A stretch of DNA of 12,945 bases from positions 1-12,945 of the forward strand of contig CANQAW010000030.1 in the NCBI GenBank assembly GCA_947589525.1. The letters run 5' to 3'. The notes beneath the pieces were generated by a model that had not been told where the DNA came from, ran no database searches, and saw only the letters and a program-made list of their open reading frames with translations. Numbering within the stretch: position 1 is the stretch's first letter; each line of letters starts with the position of its first letter. Positions 1 to 6,776 of this stretch are shown in pieces. The DNA is from Candidatus Gastranaerophilales bacterium. Its GTDB lineage: Bacteria > Cyanobacteriota > Vampirovibrionia > Gastranaerophilales > Gastranaerophilaceae. Made by a program: the position numbers and the translations under genes.

Positions 1-520
1 CTTCTCTGCGTCTGATTGCTTCTTCAGGTGAAATTAATCCGGCATTAAAATCGGCGTCAATTGTCATTTGTTTACCCGGCATAGCATCAAGTGCAAATCT
101 GGCGGAAACTTCCGCTATACGTTCAGCACCTTTTGTTATAACCATAAACTGCACAACGGTAATAATTAAAAATATTACACCGCCTACAACCATATTACCG
201 CCCGTTACAAACTGTCCGAACGCTTCAACGACCTGCCCCGCATCCCCTTTTGCCAAAATTAAACGGGTGGAAGCAATTGATAAAACAAGCCGAAATACTG
301 TTCCTATAAGAAGTATAGAGGGAAATGCCGCAAGCTCTAAGGGTTTATTGACGTATAAAGATATCATCAATAAAACAATACCTAAAGTAATATTAAAGCT
401 TATTGAAAAATTAATAACCCAATTGGGCATTTCAAGAAGCAAAATTAAAATTAATATAATAACAAAAAACGCTAAAGCAATTTCGGAAACAGGGTTAGAG
501 CCTTGTTTTGGTTGAGCCAT
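1..520 (-). CDS. flhA: Flagellar export gate protein FlhA, N-terminal part (cut by window edge)
   Basis: FlhA is the large inner-membrane subunit of the flagellar type III export gate; it sits inside the MS ring and uses the proton motive force to drive export. The 173 residues visible are the start of the membrane domain. Hydrophobic segments lie at about 14-30, 37-56, 66-82 and 111-128. The cytoplasmic loop after the fourth segment carries the FHIPEP family hallmark, with KGAERIAEVSARFALDAMPG at about 130-149 followed by a DADFNAGLI stretch. The frame is open to the left edge, so most of the protein is missing. The ATG at 520-518 overlaps the stop of the upstream FliH-like gene as TAATG and follows a strong AAAGGAGG ribosome site, indicating translational coupling. 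An injectisome homologue (SctV) is possible in principle, but the sequence looks flagellar. Confidence 0.95.
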   Translation of the reverse strand, partial: MAQPKQGSNPVSEIALAFFVIILILILLLEMPNWVINFSISFNITLGIVLLMISLYVNKPLELAAFPSILLIGTVFRLVLSIASTRLILAKGDAGQVVEAFGQFVTGGNMVVGGVIFLIITVVQFMVITKGAERIAEVSARFALDAMPGKQMTIDADFNAGLISPEEAIRRRE

Positions 521-1329
521 TACAAGCCTCCTTTATAAATTCCGAAAGCATTTTGTAAAACCTGTAATTGAGTTGAAAAATTAGCATCAATTACCCCGTT
601 ATTGGCGCTTAAAAGACAACTTCCCGCTTCAATCGCTTCATCGCCCTGAATGTTAAACTTAACCCCTTTATCGCCCGCTTCAATAATATCAGGCAAAGAA
701 GCACTTGCAAATTCAACATCGGCAGGATTTACCTTAATTGTAATTCTTGAAGCATCGCCGTGAACCTCTTCCATTGCGCCTAATATGACATTTTTTAAAA
801 CTTCATGCGAAGTCTGCACTTCTTGTTTAATGATTTTTTTTGCTATTTCAAGAGCAATTTCCATTATATGAGGGTAAAATTCTTCATACATTTTATCTTT
901 TAAGGACAAAAACTCAACTAAAGTTGTTTTTATTTCTTCAATTTCTTTTTGCGCACGTTCTAAGCCGTTTTTATAACCTTCACGTGCCGATAGTTCCTTG
1001 ATGGAATGAGCTTCCTGCTGGGCTCTGGAAACAAGCGAACGCTCGTCTATCCTGCGGTAGCCCCGTCTTCTGTCTCCACGCCTGCGTTCTACTCTTTCTT
1101 TAAATTCAATTGATGAAATATCTATTTTTTCGAAAGTTTCTTCGGACTGTACATCTGCTTCTTTTTGATAAGATTGATTTATTTCTTTTGTTTTATTGGT
1201 ATCTTGCACATTTTTTAAATCTAAAATAACATCTTCTTTTTTAATCACATTTTTGGATTGCTTTTGAGATGTTTTAGAAGATGTTAATTGAGGCTTATTT
1301 TCTTGTTTGCTGTTTTTTCTTATTATCAT
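520..1329 (-). CDS. FliH/SctL-like export ATPase regulator, second divergent copy
   Basis: 269 residues. FliH-family proteins bind the export ATPase FliI and link it to the C-ring and FlhA. The C-terminal part, about 115-265, has the family pattern: a GYKNG-type glycine-spaced helix (118-122), a long helix with IALEIAKKIIKQEV, then a domain with ITIKVNPADVEF and a late glycine-rich turn. Residues 1-75 are polar and low in complexity. Residues 79-97 are strikingly arginine-rich (RVERRRGDRRRGYRRIDER), which is unusual for FliH. The ATG overlaps the upstream stop by four bases (ATGA) and the stop overlaps the flhA start (TAATG), so the three genes are translationally coupled. A second FliH, quite different in sequence, lies at 9828-10745. 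No ATPase gene accompanies this copy in the window. Family assignment is good; which ATPase it serves is unknown. Confidence 0.8.
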   Translation of the reverse strand: MIIRKNSKQENKPQLTSSKTSQKQSKNVIKKEDVILDLKNVQDTNKTKEINQSYQKEADVQSEETFEKIDISSIEFKERVERRRGDRRRGYRRIDERSLVSRAQQEAHSIKELSAREGYKNGLERAQKEIEEIKTTLVEFLSLKDKMYEEFYPHIMEIALEIAKKIIKQEVQTSHEVLKNVILGAMEEVHGDASRITIKVNPADVEFASASLPDIIEAGDKGVKFNIQGDEAIEAGSCLLSANNGVIDANFSTQLQVLQNAFGIYKGGL

Positions 1330-2276
1330 GAAACGTTTTCTTCTATATATTTAGATATAGTGTCCGCAATATAAGCGGGAATTTTCTTTCTTCTCTTCTC
1401 AGCACATGCCTGAACAAATTCCCTCACGTTTGTTCTTTCGTTTTTAATCATATCTAATATTGTGTTTTTTTGCGAATTTTTAATAATTTTACACAATTTC
1501 AAATAAGCTTTATCATAACTAATCACAACAACCTCTGGTAAAGTATTTTTAATTTCTTCAAAACATCTCATAGTAGCCCTCATATCCAATTTTTCTTCTA
1601 AATCGGGCATTTGAATATATTTGATTAAAACATCACGTTCGGGTTTATTAAATCTTTCCAATATATTCTTTAATCTGTCCGTCGGGAAGTTTCTGATTAA
1701 AACAGCAAAGGAAGCCAATTTTATAAGCTTTTGTTCGCTCATAACGCTTATATCGTGTTTGGTTTCTTCTTCAACCTGTTCAACTGCCATGGCATCTATC
1801 GCCGATTGAGACAAAGCGTTTTTTTCAATGTTTTCATCAATCAAACCTTTATCTTTAAGGTCTTTCATGGCTTTTGTAAAACATTTTTTAACCTGAGCTT
1901 CCACCAAAGTTATTAGCTGTTCCTGAGGAATTTTATTTTCTATTGCTCTTTTTGCAATATCAAAAACCGTAAAAGCAACTTTTTGCAGTGTTCCTTCACG
2001 ATATTGCGGATTTATTTGCGCTCTGATGACATCAATCGCTTTATAAAAAATCCATTCCCCGATGAATTGAGTAACCAAACTTGCTTCCATAGCGGTTAAT
2101 TTTGAATCTTTTTCGTTAACCAATGCATCGCCTGCCATTTTACAAAAACGCAAAATTATATCAACAACGAATTTTTTATCTTCAGGAGATATATCCGCAG
2201 GAACAACCTGACTTGCCTGCTGAGCCAAGTCTTTTGAAAATTCCGCACAATTAAAATTTTTAATATCGGTCGGCAT
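1326..2276 (-). CDS. Unrecognised helical protein in the fliG position
   Basis: 316 residues, predicted almost wholly alpha-helical, with no signal peptide or membrane segment. I do not recognise the family. It lies between a FliF-like gene and a FliH-like gene, exactly where fliG normally sits, and is coupled to the latter by an ATGA overlap. The segment at 183-223 (KLIKLASFAVLIRNFPTDRL and on) has the look of a FliG armadillo-type helical unit. The stretch at about 257-290, with IIKNSQKNTILDMIKN, is faintly like the FliG C-terminal LKGA...KILKNMSERA region. The EHPQ-type and MFxF motifs of true FliG are absent, and the torque-helix charges cannot be matched. A GGAG lies about 15 bases before the ATG, further than usual; an in-frame stop just upstream excludes an earlier start. 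A FliG-like adaptor is my inference; an unrelated cytoplasmic basal-body component is equally possible. Confidence 0.55.
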   Translation of the reverse strand: MPTDIKNFNCAEFSKDLAQQASQVVPADISPEDKKFVVDIILRFCKMAGDALVNEKDSKLTAMEASLVTQFIGEWIFYKAIDVIRAQINPQYREGTLQKVAFTVFDIAKRAIENKIPQEQLITLVEAQVKKCFTKAMKDLKDKGLIDENIEKNALSQSAIDAMAVEQVEEETKHDISVMSEQKLIKLASFAVLIRNFPTDRLKNILERFNKPERDVLIKYIQMPDLEEKLDMRATMRCFEEIKNTLPEVVVISYDKAYLKLCKIIKNSQKNTILDMIKNERTNVREFVQACAEKRRKKIPAYIADTISKYIEENVS

Positions 2277-2299
2277 TGTTTACGGTTTAATTCTCCAAG

Positions 2300-4012
2300 T
2301 TATACATTTTCAATCCAATTTTTTATTTTTTCGACTGCTTCATTTTCATCCATCGAATTAAAATCATTTTCAAGCTCATTTATCGCTTCGGCAAGATTTC
2401 CTTTCACGGGTTGAGCCTGAGCCATGGATTTTGCCTGTTCGAGCGCAAGAGCGTATTGATTTTTTTGTTCTATGAAATTTTGAGTCATTTGCTCCTGCTT
2501 TGCAATTAAGTTATTTGCTTGTTGAGTAACGTCTTTTAACTGCTTTTCCTGATTTTGAGTTATCTCTCTTAAATATTCAAGCTCGTCTTGCTGTTTTTTG
2601 GATTCATCTTTAACTTTTTTACCTATGTGGCTTATGCCTAAAATAAGTCCGATTAACAGCATTGCACCGACTACCCACCACGGATTTCCCGATTCTTCAA
2701 CTTTGGGAAGCTCGTTTTCCTTGTCGGGCGCTAAAACCAAGCTGTTTGATTCGACAAAAGCAATTGAAACATCCTCTGTTTCAACTTTTGGGCTTGCTGA
2801 TTTTGCAATTAAAGTTTTTAATTCATAAAGACTCATATTGGCGGGAATTGCATTTTCTTCTATTGAAACGGCAATTGAAATCTTTTCTATAATTCCCGCA
2901 TCATAATATTCGTTTACCTGTGTTTTAGATACTCCGTATTGAGTTTCCGTTGCGCTTCTTTGATATTTCCTGTCTTGGGAAGATGCGCCCTGCTGAACGG
3001 AACCCTTCACGCCCGAGGGGACATATACGCTTGCAGGGTTCATGCCCGTTGAAGTTGAATCGGAATGATTATCTCCGAGAGTCTCGTTGAACTGCTGCTG
3101 CGAAACTGCGGTTTTTCGCTCGGGGTCATAAGAAATGCTTGTTTTTTCAACGGGAGCTTGAGTCAAAAAGGTTGAAACGGTGGCAATATAATTTCCTTTT
3201 CCAAGCAGTTTATCCAATTGGGCATTAACTTTAGACTGCATATATTTGTCGTTTTCTTCAATTTTTGCAATAGCATCGTCGGATGCACCGATTATTGAAT
3301 TATAGACAGTTCCGTTTGTATCGGTAATTGAAATATTATCGGCCGTTAAACCCTGAACCGCGCCTAAAAGAAGATTGGAAATTGCTTTAACTTTCATGTT
3401 ATCCAATCTTTCTCCCGAAGGCATGGTAATTTGAACGGTTGCCGTAATCGGCTTTTGATTTTGCGAAAAGAAGGTTTCTTCGGGAATTGAAATAAACACC
3501 TGCGCATTTTCAATGGGAGGAATTTTTCTGATTAATCTTGATAACTCCCCGTTCATTGCTCTGACCAGTTTGATTTTTTTGTCATCTTTGGTTGAAGTAA
3601 AATCGCCCTTGTCGAATATTTCAAGTCCCGTGTGTTCATCTAAAAGCCCGCTTTTTACTATGGTTAAAAAAGCTCTGTCTCTTTCGTCTTTCGTGTATTC
3701 TTTCAATATTATGCTGACTTTTGAACCGTTATCAATTTTGGTTGCGGTTATTTGTTCACGTGCAAGCAGTGCTTGAATTTCAAGGGCTTTGCCGGGGCTT
3801 TCCGTTGTAAGCAGAGTTATGGGGTCATTTTTAATAACCTTTTGAGCAAGTTTAATTTGACCCTCTTGATTGGAAGAACTTTTGGAAGTTGAAACGCTTG
3901 CCATTGTACAAATCATTAAAATAAGCATAACGGCAACACACACAACGGTAAAAACTATCGTGTAAAATAAAGGTTTATTTTCAAGTATTTGTTTTAGGTC
4001 AAATTTTTCCAT
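2300..4012 (-). CDS. FliF-like MS-ring protein, second divergent copy with a C-terminal coiled coil
   Basis: 570 residues. FliF forms the inner-membrane MS ring that houses the export gate. The order is FliF-like: transmembrane helix 17-39, a YscJ/FliF ring-building region at about 55-235 (GELSRLIRKIPPIENAQVFI, then an IPEETFF and QKPITATV block, then VQGLTADNISITDTNG), a second periplasmic region to about 440 with a polar loop near 305-350, and transmembrane helix 445-463. The cytoplasmic tail of about 107 residues contains a predicted coiled coil (468-530) and ends with NEAVEKIKNWIENV, which resembles the helix by which FliF binds FliG. The coiled coil is not part of a standard FliF. It follows fliE by 56 bases, which hold a promoter-like sequence. 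The ribosome site is weak. A different FliF lies at the right end of the window. Confidence 0.88.
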   Translation of the reverse strand: MEKFDLKQILENKPLFYTIVFTVVCVAVMLILMICTMASVSTSKSSSNQEGQIKLAQKVIKNDPITLLTTESPGKALEIQALLAREQITATKIDNGSKVSIILKEYTKDERDRAFLTIVKSGLLDEHTGLEIFDKGDFTSTKDDKKIKLVRAMNGELSRLIRKIPPIENAQVFISIPEETFFSQNQKPITATVQITMPSGERLDNMKVKAISNLLLGAVQGLTADNISITDTNGTVYNSIIGASDDAIAKIEENDKYMQSKVNAQLDKLLGKGNYIATVSTFLTQAPVEKTSISYDPERKTAVSQQQFNETLGDNHSDSTSTGMNPASVYVPSGVKGSVQQGASSQDRKYQRSATETQYGVSKTQVNEYYDAGIIEKISIAVSIEENAIPANMSLYELKTLIAKSASPKVETEDVSIAFVESNSLVLAPDKENELPKVEESGNPWWVVGAMLLIGLILGISHIGKKVKDESKKQQDELEYLREITQNQEKQLKDVTQQANNLIAKQEQMTQNFIEQKNQYALALEQAKSMAQAQPVKGNLAEAINELENDFNSMDENEAVEKIKNWIENV

Positions 4013-4035
4013 ATCCGATGTGATGTTCTACATTA

Positions 4036-4070
4036 AAATTATACTATTTTCATTGACGAAAGTTAAGATT
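4036..4070 (-). promoter_or_regulatory. Candidate sigma-70-type promoter for the second fliF operon
   Basis: On the minus strand TTAACT (4066-4061) and TATAAT (4043-4038) are separated by 17 bases, in the short gap between the fliE stop and the second fliF start. The -10 box is perfect and the -35 box matches at four of six positions. It would allow fliF, the fliG-position gene, fliH and flhA to be transcribed independently of the transglycosylase and fliE. In DNA this AT-rich a chance match is possible. Confidence 0.45.
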
Positions 4071-4383
4071 AAATCTGTATTTGCATTATTTTCTCGTATG
4101 TTTGTAGGATTTTAGAAGTAACCGTTGTTGCGGTTTGAACGGTCAATTCGCTTTTTGCAATGGCAGCCATAACATCATGTATATCGGCTTTACCTTGCAT
4201 AAGGTCTTGGGTAAGCTCTTGAGGCTTATTTGTTGTTTCATTCATCTCATTTATCATTTTTGTCAGCGTGTTTTTAAAATCGCCTATTGATGAAGTCTTT
4301 TCATTAATCGAAATTCCGCCTTCAATATTTGAAGGTTGAATTTTATTTTTTTGATAAAAGTTTAATTTGTTAATTGAATCCAT
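4069..4383 (-). CDS. fliE: Flagellar hook-basal body complex protein FliE
   Basis: 104 residues, the usual FliE size. FliE joins the MS ring to the proximal rod and is the first rod-type protein exported. The C-terminal half carries the family pattern: a GKADIHDVMAAIAKSEL stretch (about 64-80), then a run of helix leading to YEKIMQIQI at the very end, matching the conserved AYxEIMxMxV ending. The N-terminal 40 residues are polar and variable, as normal. An AAGGAC ribosome site precedes the ATG by eight bases. It lies 21 bases downstream of the lytic transglycosylase and directly upstream of the second, divergent FliF, suggesting that this FliF is a partner. No flgB or flgC is adjacent, although these often accompany fliE. 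Confidence 0.92.
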   Translation of the reverse strand: MDSINKLNFYQKNKIQPSNIEGGISINEKTSSIGDFKNTLTKMINEMNETTNKPQELTQDLMQGKADIHDVMAAIAKSELTVQTATTVTSKILQTYEKIMQIQI

Positions 4384-4404
4384 TTTTTATGTCCTTTTTA
4401 AAAT

Positions 4405-5082
4405 TTACAGGTAATTTGAAAGTATCGCACGCACATAATTTTGAGTTTCTTTATACGGGGGGACGCCGTCATATTTGTCAACCGCACCGGGGCCCGCATT
4501 ATATGCCGCAAGAGCAAGAATTTTATTTCCGTGATATTTATCAAGCATTTGCTTTAAATATTTAACTCCGCCTTCTATATTTTCTTTGGGATTAAGCGCA
4601 TCCGCCACACCTAAATATTTAGCTGTCATGGGCATTAACTGCATTAAGCCTAAAGCACCCGCAGAAGATACGGCATCGGGGTTGAAGCCTGATTCCTGTT
4701 TAATTAAAGCTCTTATTAATTTTTCTTCAACACCGTATTTATCACTTGCATCTTTTATATAATTTGAAATAGCATCTTTGGATTTCGGATTATCGATAAC
4801 TTCTGCTTCTTCAGCTCTGGCAAGCGAACCGAACGGAAGGGGAGAAATTTTCTTTTCTTCAATTTTGCTTATTTCATCGTAATTATCAACGTTAAAAACG
4901 CTGTTTGAAGGAATTTGAGCATTTGAAGACGCAAGAACTTCCTTAAATAAATCTTTTTTATCCGCTTCAATTTTTTCTTTAGGATAAAAAGAATCAATAT
5001 AACGGTTAAGCTCATTAACTCTCGAAAATGCTTGTGCCTGCGAAGAAGAATTTATATAATTTTGAATTTGTGATGAAAACAT
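4405..5082 (-). CDS. Flagellum-linked lytic transglycosylase (SLT family)
   Basis: 225 residues. It should cleave peptidoglycan glycan strands to open a path for the rod. The C-terminal SLT domain spans about 103-222: catalytic glutamate E130 in LIKQESGFNP, then AGALGLMQLMPMTAKYLG, then a region with GVKYLKQMLDKY and the AAYNAGPGAV block at 192-201. Residues 1-100 are polar and helical with no signal peptide or membrane helix, so export may be through the flagellar machine itself, as for FlgJ-type muramidases; this is inference. Its position directly before fliE supports a rod-assembly role. The ATG follows an AAAGGT ribosome site. A sigma-28-like sequence lies just upstream. A general housekeeping transglycosylase is less likely given the lack of a Sec signal. 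Confidence 0.88.
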   Translation of the reverse strand: MFSSQIQNYINSSSQAQAFSRVNELNRYIDSFYPKEKIEADKKDLFKEVLASSNAQIPSNSVFNVDNYDEISKIEEKKISPLPFGSLARAEEAEVIDNPKSKDAISNYIKDASDKYGVEEKLIRALIKQESGFNPDAVSSAGALGLMQLMPMTAKYLGVADALNPKENIEGGVKYLKQMLDKYHGNKILALAAYNAGPGAVDKYDGVPPYKETQNYVRAILSNYL

Positions 5083-5108
5083 TATTTACCTTTTGCCCCC
5101 TTTTCAAT

Positions 5109-5135
5109 TTTACGGAAAAAATCAAAAACAACTTA
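5109..5135 (-). promoter_or_regulatory. Candidate sigma-28-type flagellar promoter before the transglycosylase
   Basis: On the minus strand TAAG (5135-5132) is followed after exactly 15 bases by TCCGTAAA (5116-5109). The sigma-28 (FliA) consensus is TAAA, 15 bases, GCCGATAA; this matches at three of four and five of eight positions with the right spacing. Transcription would begin near 5101, leaving a leader of about 19 bases that contains the ribosome site. It fits a flagellar operon, but composition bias makes a chance match possible. Confidence 0.35.
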
Positions 5136-5226
5136 AAGGAAACATAACATTTATTTTAAAATTTCATACTTTTAAATGAGAAAATTATTTTTTTATTAAT
5201 GTTTTTTTAGGAAATGTCTAAATTTT

Positions 5227-5256
5227 TATACAAATTACGGAAAATTAAGTTATAAT
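5227..5256 (+). promoter_or_regulatory. Promoter of the cytidine deaminase gene
   Basis: TATACA (5227-5232) and a perfect TATAAT (5251-5256) are separated by 18 bases, giving a start point near 5263. An AGGTG ribosome site (5272-5276) lies four bases before the ATG at 5281. The gene diverges from the transglycosylase operon. Confidence 0.55.
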
Positions 5257-5280
5257 ATTTTTGCGATATTTAGGTGTAAT

Positions 5281-5673
5281 ATGTATAATGAACTTTTAGA
5301 AAAAGCAAAAGAAATAAGCGCACGGGCATACTGTCCTTATTCGAAATTTACTGTCGGCGCTTGTGTTTTATACGAAAGCGGAAACATTTATCAGGGAGTT
5401 AACGTCGAAAATGCAAGCTACGGACTGTCATTGTGCGCAGAGCGAAATGCAATATCTACGGCTATTGCACAGGGCGAAAAATCAAAAATAAAAGCAGTAG
5501 CAATATATTCTCCAAATCAAACCAAATGTTTACCATGCGGAGCATGCAGACAATGGATATCGGAATTTGCACTCAGCGAAAAGGAAACACAAATCATTCT
5601 TGAAGATGACAATAAACAAGTATTAGTTTTATCTTTAGAAGAAATTTTTCCTTACGGTTTTAAATTCAATTAA
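5281..5673 (+). CDS. cdd: Cytidine deaminase (homotetrameric type)
   Basis: 130 residues, typical of the small tetrameric class. It hydrolyses cytidine and deoxycytidine to uridine and deoxyuridine in pyrimidine salvage, in the cytoplasm. The zinc site is complete: C52 and catalytic E54 in CAERNAI, and C86 and C89 in PCGACRQ. The N-terminal PYSKFTVGA (19-27) and NVENASYG (41-48) blocks form the substrate pocket. The gene has its own promoter, faces away from the flagellar operon, and has no visible functional link to its neighbours. Its TAA stop overlaps the TAA stop of the convergent small gene in a shared TTAA. Confidence 0.95.
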   Translation: MYNELLEKAKEISARAYCPYSKFTVGACVLYESGNIYQGVNVENASYGLSLCAERNAISTAIAQGEKSKIKAVAIYSPNQTKCLPCGACRQWISEFALSEKETQIILEDDNKQVLVLSLEEIFPYGFKFN

Positions 5674-5891
5674 TCATCCGTTAAAACTTGTTTAAGTTCT
5701 ATGTCGGGTTTTCCTAAAACTCTTACTAATTCAAGAACAGATGCTTTCATTTGACATTTATGACTTGAATTGTTAAAAAAATCGGTATAAAAACAACCTT
5801 CGCAATTACAGCCTCTTTTATAGCATTCAATAGCAGTTTGTGTCCATCTGCGAACGGCGGTTACTCTGCCGAAATCTCTACTTTTTAACAC
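5670..5891 (-). CDS. Small cysteine-rich protein of unknown function
   Basis: 73 residues, starting at a GTG (5891-5889) preceded by GGGAG about ten bases upstream. I do not recognise the family. Five cysteines lie at 23, 28, 30, 33 and 46, in the pattern CYKRGCNCEGCFY followed by a CQMK; such spacing could bind zinc or an iron-sulfur cluster, which is inference. The C-terminal part (about 47-70), including SVLELVRVLGKPD, looks helical. There is no signal peptide or membrane segment. Its stop overlaps the cdd stop on the opposite strand by four bases. The dense cysteine motif, a usable start and a promoter upstream argue for a real gene. Confidence 0.7.
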   Translation of the reverse strand: MLKSRDFGRVTAVRRWTQTAIECYKRGCNCEGCFYTDFFNNSSHKCQMKASVLELVRVLGKPDIELKQVLTDD

Positions 5892-5966
5892 TTATAAACT
5901 CTCCCAAATCTATATTCGCAAGAAAACAACAAGGTGTTAACCTTACTGTCCCTTGGCTTTAATTTA

Positions 5967-5994
5967 ATTATAGCGTTTAAGTGTCAATAATCAA
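5967..5994 (-). promoter_or_regulatory. Candidate promoter of the cysteine-rich gene
   Basis: On the minus strand TTGATT (5994-5989) and a perfect TATAAT (5972-5967) are 16 bases apart, giving a start near 5960 and a leader of about 70 bases. The leader contains a small hairpin (AAGGT, loop, ACCTT at 5931-5944). Confidence 0.45.
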
Positions 5995-6077
5995 GGAATT
6001 TTTGAGCGATTATTACGACAATTTACAATCATGATATCGCCCTTTATTGTTGAATTTCAAAGATAGAAGCCTCCTTG

Positions 6078-6100
6078 AAACCATGTTCTGACATGGTTTT
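6078..6100. repeat. Nine-pair hairpin with a four-base loop
   Basis: AAACCATGT (6078-6086), loop TCTG, ACATGGTTT (6091-6099), followed by one more T and then AAAG. The stem is perfect. The T-run is too short for a confident terminator on the plus strand, and on the minus strand the hairpin is followed by AAGGAGG. It could be a weak terminator or a regulatory RNA hairpin. Confidence 0.5.
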
Positions 6101-6206
6101 AAAGAAAACAAACATGCCAAACTCATGATTAACGGATAGTTCAGGGGATTTTAAAAAAAGCCAATCCTGTAAACAAATGTAAAAAATACAACAATATTTT
6201 TATTTT

Positions 6207-6216
6207 GGGCATGCCC
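6207..6216. promoter_or_regulatory. GGGCATGCCC palindrome upstream of hsp20
   Basis: A perfect ten-base palindrome that stands out in very AT-rich DNA, about 95 bases before the hsp20 start and flanked by AATATT on both sides (6193-6198 and 6218-6223). A dimeric regulator binding here is plausible but is inference from symmetry and position only. Confidence 0.35.
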
Positions 6217-6311
6217 GAATATTAAATAATCCGAAAAAAATAAACACAAAGATAATTTAAATTTCCCAAAATTTAGAACAAAATAAATTACCGATTAAAA
6301 AAGGAGAAATT

Positions 6312-6776
6312 ATGAGATTTAGTATTATTAAAAGAGAACCCTCTTACTTTTTTGAAAATATTCATGAAGATTTAAACAGATTTTTAAAAGATACTTTCGG
6401 GGATGTTGATTATAACGATAAAAATTTATCTCAAATCTATCAATCTTTCAGACCCGCCGTCGAAGTAAAAGAAAAAAAAGATTGCTACAGCGTTAAGGTT
6501 GAACTTCCTAACGTTAAAAAAGAAGATATAGATGTTGAATTAAACGAAAATTATATTGTGATTAATGCTCAATCTAAATCCGAAGAAGAAAAAGAAGAAC
6601 AAAACGTTAAAATTTCGGAAATCAGATACGGAAAATTTACAAGAACAATTCCTTTTGAACACCAAATAAATATTGACCAAGCAAAAAGCGAATTTAAAAA
6701 CGGGGTTTTGTGCATATATTTTCCAAAACTTCATCAGGACAAAACAGAAAACGTCAAAAAGTTAAAAATTGAATAG
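6312..6776 (+). CDS. Small heat-shock protein, Hsp20/alpha-crystallin family
   Basis: 154 residues. An ATP-independent cytoplasmic chaperone that holds unfolding proteins. The alpha-crystallin domain spans about 46-140: start at FRPAVEVKEKKDCYSVKVEL, then LPNVKKEDIDVELNENYIVI, the RYGKFTRTIPF strand-loop, and NGVLCIYFPK, the counterpart of the conserved NGVLxIxxPK motif. The short C-terminal tail contains LKI, a form of the I-x-I motif used for oligomer assembly. The N-terminal 45 residues, rich in aromatics and including FENIHEDLNRFLKDTF, are normal for class A bacterial Hsp20. A good AGGAGA ribosome site lies four bases before the ATG. The stop codon is followed at once by a G+C-rich hairpin element. 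Confidence 0.93.
   Translation: MRFSIIKREPSYFFENIHEDLNRFLKDTFGDVDYNDKNLSQIYQSFRPAVEVKEKKDCYSVKVELPNVKKEDIDVELNENYIVINAQSKSEEEKEEQNVKISEIRYGKFTRTIPFEHQINIDQAKSEFKNGVLCIYFPKLHQDKTENVKKLKIE

Larger units (their letters stand above)
5995..6311. other. Intergenic stretch before hsp20, without a convincing gene
   Basis: Together with the leader at 5892-5994 this makes about 420 bases between the cysteine-rich gene and hsp20. I see no supported coding region. It contains a nine-pair hairpin at 6078-6099, a perfect GGGCATGCCC palindrome at 6207-6216, and the hsp20 ribosome site AGGAGA at 6302-6307. No CIRCE element is present. I could not settle on a promoter for hsp20; an AT-rich TATTAAATAAT at 6220-6230 is the best -10 region but lacks a clear -35. 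Confidence 0.5.

Noticed and set aside
6013..6126. 37-codon open frame on the minus strand inside the hsp20 upstream region
   Set aside because: No ribosome site, and it runs straight through the hairpin at 6078-6100. Too short to support without homologues.
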